From: Cavenderia fasciculata
Lineage: Eukaryota; Evosea; Eumycetozoa; Acytosteliales; Cavenderiaceae
Direction: 5' to 3'
Length of the DNA stretch: 64,000 bases
Assembly (NCBI RefSeq): GCF_000203815.1
Contig: NW_004457734.1
Span: forward strand, 7,233-71,232
A model generated the notes under the pieces. That model searched no databases, was not told the origin of the DNA, and worked only from the letters and a program-made list of their open reading frames with translations. Each line of letters opens with the position of its first letter. Within the stretch, counting starts at the first letter, position 1. Positions 11,372 to 26,800 of the stretch are shown here, one piece after another. A program made the position numbers and the translations under genes.

Positions 11372-14300
11372 TTAGGCAGAAGGTTGGGTAACTTTTTGTT
11401 TAATGGTGATACGTGCACCAAGACTGACAGCAATACCTTGAACCTTTGATCTAATTCTAATATAACCTACAATCTTTCCATCGCTTTGTTGTTTTTCGAT
11501 ACATATATTTGCAAGTGCATGTTCTCCAAATACACTCTTGGCACATAAATTGGCCGACAAGATGCCAGTTTCATTTGATAATTCAATGTTTGGTGTTAAT
11601 ACACCCATATTGGTAATCTTTGAAATGTGTTGTACATATTGAAGAAGATCGCTAAAAAAAAAAAGACAGGATGAGTAAAAGAATATTTTTGTTTTTTTGT
11701 TTTTTTTATACATACGTAATATTTGTATAAACTGGGATCTTGTTTTCCCATTCAAACTCGGCCCAATGCAATCTAAACAAGACGTCTGTGTATTGATGGT
11801 TGATTGGACGAATATAATCAATGATATCTATGTTGATTTCGTTGAGAATGACGCAGTTCTTGTCAGATATTTGGCTGACGGCACCAGCAATGTCGAATAC
11901 GATGGTTCCCATGACAACACCATTGTCGGTTGAAGAAACTTTGATACTGGCCTTGACAACTTGCTTTTCACGTGGAGCCATTGTGAATGGTGGAACTCTC
12001 TCACAAATCTTGAGATCTCCCAAAGTCACAAGTTCAAGAGTGACATTTTGAAGAGTGTCATTGGTTTGATTGAAAACTGAAATCTCCAAAACAATATCAT
12101 ACTGATGAACCTTTACATATGCTTCAGCATAGATTGGATCCGAGAAACCTGTAAGTTGATAAATCTTGTTGTGATCATTTTGATCATTGTTTTCAACAAC
12201 CAAACCAACAGCTCTTCCTAAATCTAAAAAAATAAGATAATAATAAAAAAAAAAAAAGTGAGTTAATTATTGTATTTTTATAAATATTATTTTTGCTTAC
12301 CATCATCAGCATCTTCGATTGGACCAAAAGCTCTTTTAGATTTTAATTGTCTAATTGAAACAATTGAATTTGGTTTGACGACCAATTCCTTGTTGATCTT
12401 TTTCTTGTTTTCATTTTGTTGTGACAATTGTTCATCAAGATAGTTTGAAAAAGATTCTCTACAATCTTTAAGCCAAATTTCCCTTTAAAAAAAAAATTAA
12501 TAAATTAATATATTAATATTAACATAATTATATTAATATTATTATTATTTACATACTTGACAGTTTCATTACGATTTGATAATACATAGAGACAAGAGAT
12601 GATTCTTTCATATGAACCTCTTGATGTGGAAGCGAGTGTCTTTTTGGCTAAATTGACAAACATGACCATAACCAACATGACTTGAGCTCTTAATTTGTTT
12701 AGTGATTCAGTGTCCATATTTAATTCTTCAGCCTTAAAGTATAACTTGCCCAATGATGACGAAATGCAAGAAGCAAGATACCATCCTCCATCAGTAATTA
12801 ATTCTAAAAAAATAAATTAAAAAAACAGGTTAGTTTTTGTTTTGTTTTGTTTTTTTTTTTAAATTTACTTGAAATTGTAACTTGTTGAGGTTGTTTGTTC
12901 TTTGGTTTAATTTCATTTTCGTCGACTGGCTTTGGTTTGATGATATCTTTAATATCTTGGTTGATTGATTCAAAAGCATGGTTTATATCTTCCAAACAAG
13001 AGACATATTCCGATATGATCCAAGTTGCAACACGATAAACCTTTGAGATTTTAATAAGAGACAACGAGTCTATTAATTTTTTGACAACATTGGTGCGAAG
13101 ATCAGGATATGATTCGACAACCTCTCTCACAAACACAACGACATCAACAGCCGATTGCTTGTAGCTGTCACCCAAAAATTCCATCAACAATGGAACAACA
13201 TTGCCCAATGCTTCGGGATACTTGAGAGATGATTGGTGGATGGTTTTGATCAACAAGTGTCTGTAATCCAATCCCTTGTCAAATTCCTTTGATTGAGTCT
13301 TGTTAATCTCCTTTTTCAATACCAAAATGATTTCATCAATATTCTTGGGTGTAATAGAATCCATTACAATATTTAATATCTTTTTGCAAATATCAATGTT
13401 TGGGCTATATATATAGAAATAAAAATAGAACTATTAATATATATTCATTGATATAATTTATCTGTTTCATATTTTTACCTTGATAAAGCTCTTAAAATAT
13501 CCATAACTAGGTCTTGCATTACTTTACTATGATTCTTTTTGATTTCCAAAAGTTTGTCCAAAACGATCATCTTTACATTGTTATCACTTTCGTTGCACAA
13601 CAAATCAATATAGGCCGATGCAGCTCCCTTTACAGCGGTTGGTGCAGATGAAAGTGACAATAGAGTACCAGCACTTTCATATTTAACAGCTGGGGATGAT
13701 GAATTTAATAATGTAAAAATACATTTCATATATTTTGACTAAAAGAAAAAATAAAATAAATAAATTAATGACCTCTCTTATTATTTAATATGTATACATA
13801 CTCTTTCAGATGGGTTAGTCTTGCAAACCTTTCTAATAAGTTCTACAACAATAAATTGAAGCATATCACCAAATGTTGGAACTTGATCCAATACGGTACT
13901 AAGATATTCAACTGCCTTGTCTGGAGCACAATTAAATAACATTATAAATGCATTTCTCTTGCATGATGCATCTCCTTCCTATATAAAAGAAAAGAAAAGA
14001 AAAAGAAAAGAAAAGTTTGTGTGAGAAAACAACAATATCCTATCCTATCCTATCCTATGCTATCTTATTGTTGGGATTACATACGACCAATAAAAAGTTG
14101 TAAACAAGTTCTGGAGCATCTGGGATGAGATATTCAAAACTGTTGTAGATATTGTAAATGGCCAAAACAGCATTTCTTCTGACATAGGCATGTCTGTATT
14201 CTAAATTGTTTCGTACTTGTACAACCAATGGTTCTAATACCTCTGCTTCTCTTAATTTACATAAGAATCTAAGTGTAGAACCTCTAATAAATTCATTTGG

Positions 14301-14722
14301 ATGAGTAAGATCATTCAATAATGAATTGCTAAGAATAGAAAAAAAACGGCGGTTATTAATAAGTTTTGTACAAACTATATAATATATATATCTCTATTGA
14401 ATTCTTACCAAACCAAAATCATTTCAGATTTTAATTTACCGAGATGAGTCTTTTCAATAACCTCCCAATAGATGAGTAATAGTTTTTTGATGTAATGATC
14501 TCTTGATGGCATTACATAGAGGATGATAGGCATAAGAAGCTGTGGGATTGGTTCACCATTGATAGTGTAAAGTATAACCTTTTTTAAAGTCTCTATCTTT
14601 TGTTCGATGGTACCGTGTTCAAAGGTTTGCTTAAACTCGTTGATTTGTGGTGGATCACCCTTGTCATAGTGAATCAATATTGAACAAGGCTTCTCCATCG
14701 ATCCTGAACTAGTTAATGACAT
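11372..14722 (-). CDS. copB: Coatomer subunit beta, beta-COP (915 aa)
   Basis: Core subunit of the COPI coat for retrograde Golgi-to-ER and intra-Golgi transport. Nine exons: 14409-14722, 14085-14328, 13802-13978, 13479-13738, 12869-13404, 12557-12803, 12301-12482, 11716-12223 and 11372-11651, total 2,748 bases (916 codons). Residues 1 to about 530 form the adaptin-like alpha-solenoid (for example [19 protein letters not shown] and [18 protein letters not shown]). After a lysine-rich linker comes the C-terminal appendage ([29 protein letters not shown]). The family is usually about 900-970 aa, so this is full length. It lies 160 bases downstream of the VPS13 stop on the same strand; an A-run of 29 (14819-14847) lies in that gap. 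Confidence 0.96.
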
Positions 14723-14816
14723 ATCTATATCTAATTTAAAACTTTTTAATAATAATTGTCTCTAGAAGCAAGAATGATGATAATGATGAAGTTGGTTGAT
14801 GACTCAATAGATTATT

Positions 14817-14851
<35 letters not shown>

Positions 14852-14881
14852 AAACTTGAAGTTCAAAAAGTTTTATTGTTG

Positions 14882-17800
14882 TTAAAGTGAAGCGTCACCT
14901 GCTCTTTTCAATTCTTCTTCAACTTTTGGTAACATAGTAGTAGTAGTAGTGGTACTAGTGACATTAGAGGGAAGTTGAATTGGTTGAACTATAGGTTTGA
15001 CAGAATCAGCTCCGGTCATCATCTGTTTAAACAACATGTTTTGCATCTCGATTTGATTCTTTTGTAATTGATGCATTTGTTGTATTTGCATTTGTTGTAT
15101 CTGCATCATATTCTGAATACTCTTTTCTAGTTGTGATTGATGTTTTTGTTGTTGCAACATCATCATACTTTGTGGTGACGTTTGTTGTTGATTCTTTATC
15201 GTAGTGGTAGTAGTCATCACACCAACATTGTTGTTGTCAACTCTATGATCATCTATATTGTCTTGTTGTTGTTTGTATTGTTGTAACGAATGTAGTGGAG
15301 TTCTAAACTTGGAACCTGCAGTTTGTTGGTATACAGTTGTAGTTATATGTGGAGTTTTATGTGATAGTCTTTGAGTTTGTGGTGTAGATGGGTATTGTGG
15401 TGGCTTTGGTGTTATTGGAGGAGCGACGACTACCACCGAGGGTTTAGTTGGTGTTTCGTTAGGAGGAATAAACACTGGTGGAGGTGGTGGTGGTTGTGGT
15501 GGCTCGAATCCATGCGTTGATGATAGTGGTGCTGGTGAAGGAGGAGGAGGTGGAGGAGGTGGAGGTGGAGGAGGTGGAGGTGGTGGGGGAGCAATAGGAA
15601 TATTGGTTTTGTATGTACTTGCTGTGGTTGGATTATAATTATATCCAGAATTCTCCATACTTAAAGATTGATGTTGATTTTCCTGTTGGTTAACAAATAT
15701 TTGACGTTGTTGGTGTTGGAATTCAATTGGATGTTGTGAAATATAGATTGGTGCACCAACAGATTTAGGGTCACGATGATTCAATAATAAATGTTGTATC
15801 ATAGGGTCAATCTTTCCAGAATTTTGTTGTACAATAATTGGTTGAATATATCTATCCAAAGGTGACACATTTCTGTATTCTATTATTGGATTTGGATTTG
15901 GAGGATGAACAACAATAGGTCCAATTGGAGCGGCGGCCAGTGTTGTACAACTAGTGGTAGTGGTAGTGGTAGTTTCACCTTTTAATATCTTTTGTTCTTT
16001 TAGTGGATTTACCATTGTATCTGGACTATAAATCTTGAGCATGTCGAGAATCTTTACAAAAATGTAATGCTTGGCAGCATCTTTACATTTAATTAAATGA
16101 CTCTTTCTCTTTTTTGGATGCAAAACTCTAACACGATTACTTTGGTCGACTTTGAGACGGATAGCATATTGTTCCTCCTCGACATAGATGATTGATTCAT
16201 ACTTTACTGCAAATTTAGTACGGAATCCATCTGTATCTTTTAGACAAATGATACGTTTGTTGGTAAACAAAATGGTGCGTCTATTTTTGTAGATTAAATG
16301 TTGAATGTACTTTTCATCTTTTGATATCATCTCTGAGAGAGGCTGGTTAATTTGATCGGGTGTTAGGCGTTTGAGTTTTCCTTCAGATATCATATTGGTA
16401 AGGAACAAGAATTGACCATAGGCTTCAACATCGTCATATGGTCGTAATGGTAGGTCAGAAAAGAGAGGACGAGGGAACCTGATTCTTCGTCGTTCGATAT
16501 TGAGTTGAGTTGAGTTTTTGACACCTTCAGAGAATTTACTAACAAAATCAAATCCTCCAGCTACTGGTTTGAGTACAAGACCAGCAACACCTTTTCCGAT
16601 ACCTTTTATGGCACCAACAGCTCCTTCCTTTTTGGCACCATAATAAGGTAGACGACCAACACCAGTTAATGCTCGATGCAAGGCAATGACAGCAGTCTTT
16701 CCGCCCAAAGCAAACCCTTGAATGACATTGCTTGGTGTCTCTCCAACGATAAACTGTCTTTCTATAATGTATTGAGGATCCATCGACATGTTGGCCAATG
16801 CCTTGGCTCCACTCGACGATAGTCTTGTTCCGCTATCAAAGAGTCCATAGACGGTATGCTTGGCAAGACTCTTTGATCCAGCCGATACACCAGTTCTAAA
16901 GGAAGTTTCTTCGGGTCCAACCAAACCACGTCCAGTGTTTACAAAAAACTCTTTAAATCCAATACCAAAGTTTTTAAACAATCCAATTGGATTACCCAAA
17001 AAGTTGAATGTACCCAAAATCTTGTATGCTTCTGACAAACCTTCAGAGAGATAATGTCTAAAGAGTGGATTGAGAAGCTCTGCATTTGTTCCAAAGGCAT
17101 GAGAGAATTTAAATTGATGCAAAAAGATGTGGGCATTTTGGAAGCTAACTAATACAAATCCAATTCTTCTAAATGCACGAACCATTGGCGCATCCAATGC
17201 TCGAATGGTTGATCCACCAGATTGTTTGGCCAAATCAAAGGTAAGGTAACAACTTATGGGTTCGATTGATAGAGTTTCAAAATACATCTTTTTACCATAG
17301 ATTGATGGTAAAGCACGTTGTATCATTGTGTCTATGAATCCATCACCAATATCTTTTTGATAGATTGGTTTTAACATGTCTACATTGTGCAATGCTTTTT
17401 TGGTTTTTTTGTTTCCTGTCCAAAAAGAGAAATCTAAACTATTAAAGAAATCCAATAATACATAAAGGAATTTCTCTTCTACTCTAATATTTAATTCTTG
17501 AATTCTCAATGAAACATGATGGAAATAATCTATATTTTTCACTGTTATAAAAAATAAAAATAAAAAAATAAATTAATTTTTTGTTGTTTTTCTTTTTCTT
17601 TTCTTTTTCTTACTTTTGTTTGATTTAATTAGTTTAATATGAAGGAATGGTAGGTTTGGATCATTCTTTTCAGAGGCAAAAAGTAAAACAGGATGAGAAA
17701 AGGGATTGACTTTTGAGAGTTGATTGTCAATTTGAAGATTATCCAATTTCATTTCAATCTGTTGAATGAAATTTGAATAATAATAGTCGGTAGAGATTCC

Positions 17801-20800
17801 TTCGACAAAGACATACAACAACTCTGTTGGGTTTGAATTGATGAGCGATACTCCAACACCTCTAATATTCATTCTAATATGTTGTATTGAGGTTTCTTGA
17901 TCTGGTACAACGATAGCTTGGTAAGTTGAATCGGTCAATGTAAGAACTCTTGTCGATTCTTCTGCCTCTACCACTGCTTTAACTATAATTGCTTGACCTT
18001 GATATCCAAAATCAATTGGTTTAAATATTTTAATCCTGTCAACCTTTACAAAGGTTTTACATAAAACTTTGTTGTTTGATGATGACGTTGCTGATGGATG
18101 ATCATTGTTGTTGTTGTTGGTTTGATCAACCAATTCTTCTTCTGTCAGTTTGTGAGAGGCAACATCATCGATTTGTACATTTTGTGAGAAAAAGTGTACC
18201 TCTAAAATGTGTTCGTCCATTGGTTCATCCCAAACAAATGGTATTGATTGTTTGGCACCGACAAATATCGATTTTCCACACTTCTTTTGTCTAACAAGGA
18301 TTGGGAATTGAGTCATGTTGTTAATCTTGTAGGGTGGATCATTCAACTCGGTTGCAATGATAAATAATGTTGCACCTTCCAAACATGTTTGAACTTTAAG
18401 ATATTTTAATTGGTGTGGATTGATTAAAGAGTTGTTTGATTCAGAAGAAGAAAAAGAAGAAGAAGAAGAAGAGGAATCTTGAGTTGCATGTTGTTGTTGT
18501 TGTTGTTGTTGTTGTGTGAGAGAGTCAACAATTTGAGGGTTCTGTTTTCTATAGATTTGATACTTTGATGGCAGATTAAATGAATAATCGGCAACATTTT
18601 CAATCAAAAACCCTGGTGACCAACCATCATCATTATTCCCATCACCATAGTCCATGTCAAGTTTTGTTGAAAGAAGATTTGTTTTTGAACGGTGTTCAAG
18701 GAAATAATAAAAAGGTATTTTCTCTCCAGTGCCTACACGTACTTGATTATCAGTACCCAATTGTTTGAAAATGAGTGGATAAGGGAATTGGTTGAAAAAG
18801 ATATAACGTGGAGCAAAAACAATGATCTTTGTTTTAAGATTAGGTGCAATATCTACTGAAACACCAACATCATATACCCGATCTGAACTTTCACATTTGA
18901 TCTCTTTGGCCATATGTTTTGTGGTGGTAGTGGTGGTAGTGGTGGTAGTGGTTGTGGTCTTTGATCTTGTTGTGAGTGTATTCACAGCCAAAGAAGTTCC
19001 TTGATGCGATTGATGAAATATAGAGTTCTTTTTATCACTAAATACCTCAACTCTTCCTCTGTCACCAATAGCAGCAATCGATACTTTGTTTGACCACTCT
19101 GAATCTTGACCAACTCGCAGACGAATTGAGCTATCAATATCTTTTGTCTTTTTGAATGAAAACATGATTGGATTGACCTTTTGGTTGTGATCTTCATACC
19201 ATTGGTAAGGATCTACAGCTATGGATGTCTTTTTGTTTTGAGGATTAATTTGTTGTTGCTGTTGTTGTTGTTGATGTTGTTGATGATGATTATTATTTAA
19301 ATAAACGGTACCATCATTATATTCTTTTGACTGATAAGTTTTTTTACAGTAAAGATTTAAACCAGTCTTGTTGAATATCCAATATTGATTGTAGAAAATA
19401 ATCTTTCTAACTCCATTAATGGATTCAAATTCCATATTAACATGAAGTGGTCGATCATTATAAGTGATATGAATAGGATGGATATTTTGGTTATCCAATT
19501 GTTCTAGAATAATTTTTTCTTCGCTCCACGTATCTTTTAATTTGAATCGAACTTTAAACTTTTCCAAAACTCCAATGTCATAGACCTCGTCCTTTGTTTC
19601 TGGTCCCAATTTGTGTTCAGTCACATTGTTTGAAAATATTAATGCTGGATGATGACCATGGTGGTGGTGGCGGTGGTGCCCACTAGAGTGGTTGACTGCT
19701 GCTGGATAACTTCCTCCATTTAATTGATAGGTAATTGGAAAGGGTAATAGGTTTTTAACCTTTAGCATTGGACATAATCTAATGATTGAACATCCTCCCT
19801 TTAGTTTTACATGACACTTTACGACAATAGTCTTTTCTCCATCAATTGTGCAAGATGTAAACATGGCAGTATCTTTGGTATTATTGACATCCAATGTTTC
19901 AGTGGACCACTTGAATTCGTTACCAGAGGGTTTAATCTTGATAAGAGCATCCTTCATTCGAGAAGTAGAGGTTGGAGCTCTTACTTGGCGAGACTTTATG
20001 ATTGAAGACATGTTGGGAGGTTGAGCAATGGCAAAGCCAGATGAAACGGTTGCCACATCAACAGAAAACGATGTCATATTTTGAAAGATGATGGGGAATC
20101 TTAGTGTTATAAACTTTGTTCCTTTTTTGATGGAAACGTTTACAAAAAGAGTTGTAGATGTGGTACTGTCCAATTGAACTTGATACTCGTAAGTTTTGAG
20201 TCTATCCATTGGAACGGCAATTGTCTTTTCGATACCCAATAACTCGATAGACATTACCAACTGATTGAATGTTTCCAAAGAGACTTGAACATCGGGAGCA
20301 AATTTGATGGGCATTGATTCACCGGGAATTAAATCAAAATAGATACCATAGCCTTCAACTTGAACCACTTTTTTACCGTCACCACATTCATTCAAGACAC
20401 CATCTACTTGTTTTCCTTCATGAGTCTCTAAACGATAACGAATCCTTGAACCCGTTTGATTACGAACAAAGAATGGTGCATAGGAAGACTTCCAAGCACC
20501 ACTTCCATGTTTCTCGCCAGACGATAGTTTTTTAATCTTTCCAGTCAATACAGTCAACGAGTCTTTAAGTGCTTCCTCACTTGATCGTAAATCCTTTTCT
20601 TGTGGCTTTGCAATCAAGTTCCATGGATAACCAAATTCTTGACTATAGGTAGTGAGGAATAAACTGAGATTGTCCATCATTGGGATGGTGATATTGAGAT
20701 TTAACAGATCCGACGATGAGAGATCGATGGAAAACTCTTTTGAGAATGTCAAAAATGATTTCAACATCCACTGTTCGAGAAAAGGCTCCCAAAAAGCAAT

Positions 20801-23800
20801 ACGATTGTTGAAATAGTCCAATGAAATGACTGCATCTATATCTATTTCTATTTTAGTCTTGATCATCATTTTGATAAATCCATAGGCCATCTTGAAATTG
20901 AAAAGTGGAGTATTCATATGATTCTTTGTCAAATCGTCAACAACTAAAACCTCCATATTTTTAAGACTAATAGAAATTTGGGTAATAGCTTTCTTATGGA
21001 TGGTATTTTGAATTTGTCTTGGTGATAATTCTTCATCAAAATCATCTTCCCAACTACCACTTTCAACCCTATTTCCTGCTGCTGTTGCTGCTGTTGCTGT
21101 TGCTGATGGTAATGAAGTTGTTGTCTTTACTATTCTTGGTGATTCTTCTATTGGTGATTCTATAAATTCATTACTATTTCTTAGACGTGATCTGACTTTG
21201 GTTTGATGAACTCTCAACATTTCAGCTGAACGACATTTTAGATGATATAGTTTGTTCATATCACTATTGACAGTTGGCACAGATTGATTTGATCCAACAA
21301 CTATGCCAGATTCTGTAATTGTTGGTTTTGGAGTGGTGGTAGATTGGTCATCTCTGAGGTGTTGTAAATTGGGTCTTGCCAAAATATTTGGTACTGATGG
21401 TCTTCTTGCACGAGGTGGTTGTGGTAAATTAAGTGACATTGAAGGACTAGTCGTAACGACTGCTGCCTTTGCAATGGGGGTATCAAAAGTTGTTTGTTTC
21501 TTTCGATATGGAATCGGTGTCTTTGATGGAGAACAATTGTTGTTAAACTGGTGAGTTGCTCTCTCGTTGTCAACGACTTGACTGGCTGCGCTCTTGATTT
21601 GTCTATTATAGAGAATAGTTTGCAATGTTTCATAGATACCAAGCAAATAACGATATGATCGACCAGAAAAACTAATGATCAAATTGTTCAATTCAAGGAA
21701 AAAGAATTGGTTTCCATCTGGCAAGAGAGCAATGTGAATGTTGGTACTAAAATCTTCAATAAAGATTCTAGCACTTTTATGAAGAGATTCCCACATTGCT
21801 TCTGTTCGATTGTAGGAATAATGTCGAGAAACAGGCTTTGAGTTGGTACGACCATTGTGGTAAAACAAAGAGGCTGAGGAGGAGTGTTTCATTGCACTAG
21901 CAAGAGGACTTGACACTGTGGTGGTTGATTTGTTTGCCAATAATCCTTTATGACATTGATAAGTGAGTAGTAATTTCATTAAACCATCTGCACCAAATTG
22001 AACAGAAGATGACATTTCACTGCTCATCAACATAACAACTCCCTTTTCATCTACCAAACTACCAATCATTATATTTGCACATTTCACTTTTAATTCAATT
22101 GACATGCTAAGTATCCATTCTTTTGATATTATTGATGGTCTTTGAATATTTGTATACTCTGGATCTGATAATGGTGATAAAAATGTCTAAAATAAAAAAA
22201 TTATAAATAAATAAAACAATTAGTTATCTATCTATATAAATATATATATCTTAAAATTTTTTACTTACAATTAATTTATCAACCCAATTTAAATCAATAA
22301 AGATAAAAAGTCGATTAATTGTTATCGAATTTCTATTTACTGATCCACCATTTGATACTGAAAGAATTCTGAATCTGCCATCAACCATTTCTTGAACATC
22401 ACTACTTGAGATTGAAAGTATTTCCTGGTGTGGTGGTAATGCTTTGTTCTTGTCACTAATTGCTAATCCTCCAACTGAAAATGATATTTCAATATCTCCA
22501 TTGTTATAATAATTTAAAAACCCTAATGGTTTATTCACTATTAAACAAAAGAATTTATCCTCTCTTTTAGAAAAAAACAAAAAAAAAAAAAAAAAAAAGA
22601 TTAATATTAATATCAGTCATTGTTTAATTGTAATATTTTTACATACTTTGTTACTTCATCTTCAAGATTAAGATTAACTGAATCTGTAATATCTAAAGTT
22701 AGACTAACTAATTTACTTTGTCTTTCCTTTGAGTATTGGGACGATAGAGGTGTAGGAATTACATTTTGGTTGATATTTTGATTGAAAACATTTACCAATA
22801 GATTGTATTGGTATTGATTGAGCAATAGTTGAATATATTCAATTCTCATCATAATCTTTAATTCAGAAGATGTCTTTGATGTTTCAAAAAAATAAACAAA
22901 ACTGAGATCAACATTGATTGGTCTTTTAATAATAGCCTAAATAAATTAAATAAAATAAATAAATAAATAACAACATTATTAGAGAGATTTGTTATGTTTT
23001 TTACTACAATTTGTTACATACATTTTGAATATCTAATTGACCATTATATGAACTGACCATAACATCAATGATTTTCATAAAGATTACATCGGCAGCAGGA
23101 TCAGTTTGATCTAACCAAAGTGAAACTTTACCAACACTAAGTATAATCGATTGTTTTGAATTTGGATTCTTTGGAAGAATAAGAGTATGTTCATCGATTG
23201 TAATGTCCAAGTTGGTAATTGATTTTCTTTCAAATAGAATCTCTTTTTGTGGTTGTTCTGATTCAAAGTCACCTCGGTCGGTTTCTTGATTATCTTTGGT
23301 ATCTTTGGGATCTTTGACCTGTTCGATAACATATAGAGTAGGGAAACTTTCTTTGAATGAAGTACTGATATCGTGACAAAATACTCTTACCATACAAATG
23401 GTTTGAAAGAGTAGAGTCAATTGAATCTTTCCAATAGCGACCTGTACAACTCTATTGTGACCCCATTCCTTTTGTTTTTGCATACTGTGACTAACTACAT
23501 GCATCTTTACGATTGGTACTAGCTTTGGATGAGATTGATGTGCAATTAAAATATCTCTATGTAATCCATCCGGTCTAGATAAATCCAAGAATTTCATATC
23601 TCCTAAAGATAACTGTAAAAAGAGTTGTCAATAAAATGGTCTAATAGAGAGTAAAAAATAAAAATAATAATAATAATAATAATGTGGACATACATTAAAT
23701 TCAAACAATGGTAATTGAAATACACCATTAATATCGACCTTGTCAAATTGAAAAGATGCAATATCAAAGTCACTTGCACTGAGAATCAAAGAAAAGCTTG

Positions 23801-26800
23801 GAACCTGTAAGCATATCTTTGTTTTCAGATCATTTGGATCAAATTCTGTGACATCTAAACGGTCAGACAACTTCTTGGGCTTAACCTTTGGTCTGTGTTG
23901 ATGGTGCAGTAGACGAGATAACGAATCTTCATATCTCGAACCCTCGATGGTTAGGATTGACTTTTTCTTTTCGTGGAAACGATTGGCATCTGAAACTGCC
24001 TTTCCAAATATTTGTATCAAAGCTACGATACATTCCTTTGGGAGATTAACTCTAACGTATTGAGTCTTGAGTGACGCAATAAAATCGATATAGTCATAAT
24101 CCAATGAGTTCTTACTAATTGAAGAGAGGTGAAGGACAATTGGATTGTCACACATTCCATTTACCAATTGTTGAGTTGCCATTATACCTCCATTGTAAGA
24201 CTTTTCCAATAACCTGTGGTCACTATCACTTTTTCTTCTACCAAATGGCGATTCTGATCCTAATGAAGATGGTGGCGGTTGTTGTTTTTGGAATGGATAA
24301 GCAAATATGGATAGAATTGGTATGGTTGAATGGGTATCTGTGATGCTAATACTGGCAATATCAAAAATAACCTCCATATACAATAATTTTGCAAGACTAC
24401 GACAACGCATCGATGATATATTTAATGATAATCTTTCTTCTTTTTGATAAAAAAAGTTGATTGATATATCACTTGTTGTAAATAAAAACTTTAACAGTAT
24501 ACTATGTGTCAATTTTTCTTTTGTTTTTTTTCTTGCATGCAATCTATGAAAAGATTAATAGAAATTAGTATAAAAAATTAATATATATATATTTTTTTTT
24601 GTACATACATTGATTTAGTATTTGAAATGACAGATAAATGAATTCCTGATCCTGCACGCTTTGGTTTTTCATTTTTTAATGATACTACATCGTACATTTC
24701 CGATAGCTCTGATGTAGACTTTCTATCCATATCTATAAAATATTCTAGTAGACCATTTCTACCAACTATTCTAGATATATCATAGAGTAATGTATCACTC
24801 AAATCAAAATTGATATTTGATAAATTTGAATGGCATCTAGAAGATAGAATAATGTTAGGGGTGGTTTGGTAAAAAATATGTATTTAAAAATCTGTTGCTG
24901 CTGCTTAACATACATTATTTGAGGAATGTCAAGATTAAAAGGATCAGAACATAATTCCAAAAACATATTAAAACTAAATGGTTTCATAATACTCTGATAT
25001 TGGGACTGGTGGCACATTTTAATTGTAAAATTGGTCAACTGAAATGAAATACCTTCATAGAATTGAGAATTGTTGACATTTATACCATCAAAGTTCCATT
25101 CACTAGATTCAAATGATCCACTTGTCAGATCATCATTTTTGTTGTTTTTAAATGAAGACTGTTCTCCATCCAAATAGTCATCAAAATTCTTTGTTTTCTT
25201 TTCAAATACATTTTCTTGGCCATCTCCTTCCTCCATAACGTTATCATCTTCACTATCAAATCTATCGCTGCCTGATGTACTTGTAGTATCTTGGTTATAG
25301 GGAATTGTTAATGCCTCTTGATCACTATTATTATTATTATTGTTGTTGTTGTTGTTGTTGTTATTATTGAATTCTTGATGACGTTGAAAATATTGACTAT
25401 GTTGATTTAGAGTTGATTTATGTATCTGATTTACTTTAAAGAATTTATCCATGTCAAGTGGAACATTTGTCTGAGGTACTGTACAATTTGCTTTCCACCA
25501 GGCAACACGTTCAGTTAATTCTTTTTTGTATCGAATATATCGCTCATTGTCTTCGTCTGCTTGAAGAATATCTACTATTTTTGAGCAATTCCATCCAGCA
25601 CTGATTGGTTGAGTCTTGAGCAATAGGTGACCAGAATTGATGACCAATAGCTTTTCATAGTCGTGGTCTGGGAATATGATTCCAGGAATGTGTACATCGA
25701 GGTCAATATCTGCAGACTTTTGGTTGCGCAAGAGATGTTTAAGCTCTCTCATTGCCATCTCTTGCAACACTTTGAGGTGTTTGAGGAAGGAATACTTGAG
25801 TGTATCGAGTGCTTCTTGAGATGCATGTGTAAAAAAGGCAATCATAGTATCGACAAATGGCTTACTATTGATAAAGTAGAATGGCGAGAGATGGAGCGAA
25901 AGACTCCAGTCGGTTGCACGGTGCTGATCTGGTGGATTAAGCTCCAACGTGAGATTGATCATCTTGGATCTTGGAGGTTCGTCTGGTATGAATTGGTGCT
26001 TTTGTCTTTGTTGTTGAGACATTCGAATATCAAATCTACGACCATGTTGTGTCGATGATAAGAAACCTTTGCTGTTGGTTGAGGCAGTAGACGAGAATGA
26101 GGCGGTGGAGGTATCTTGGGTAGAAGAGGTTGAAACCGATGATGTAGAAGAGGAAAGATTCATTTCCTCGGTGTGATAATCGTCAAATGGTTGTTTGTCC
26201 AAGATGAGGTTCTCAAAACGAGCGTTGGTGGTAATCTTGTCGTTCAAATGAACAGAGTCTACTAAAAGTTGAATCTTTTGGTTGAATCTTGAAACATAGA
26301 TAGTCATATCGATTTCGTGAATCTCAACATGAGCCAAAGGAACTGGTTCACCAACCAATCTAAAATCGAGTACTTGCATCTGAACCTTTTTAATATTGCA
26401 ATAAAACTTGACCGATACGTCACTTGTAATCTTTTTGTTTGATGATGCATTGAGCATTGATTTTAGATCAATATCTAATATCTTTTCCAACAATCTAAGA
26501 TCCTCTCCACTAATAGACGAGGCACCACAAGATATATTCATATTATTTGTTGATTGTCTTCTTCTACCGAATCCAAACCATCCCAAGTTACCAAGTCCTC
26601 CATAGAGAGAACCTAGCCACCAACCTTCATTTACTTGATGAAATCCAGATACATCAGACTTTCTCTTTTCCTCTACTGCCTTTTCTGATATTGTTCTATA
26701 TAATATTACATCTTCATATGATAACTTTTTTTCAATCTCTGTTATTATTAATTCTTCTACTGGTGATACCTAAAAATAAAATTAGAAATAAGCAAACTTA

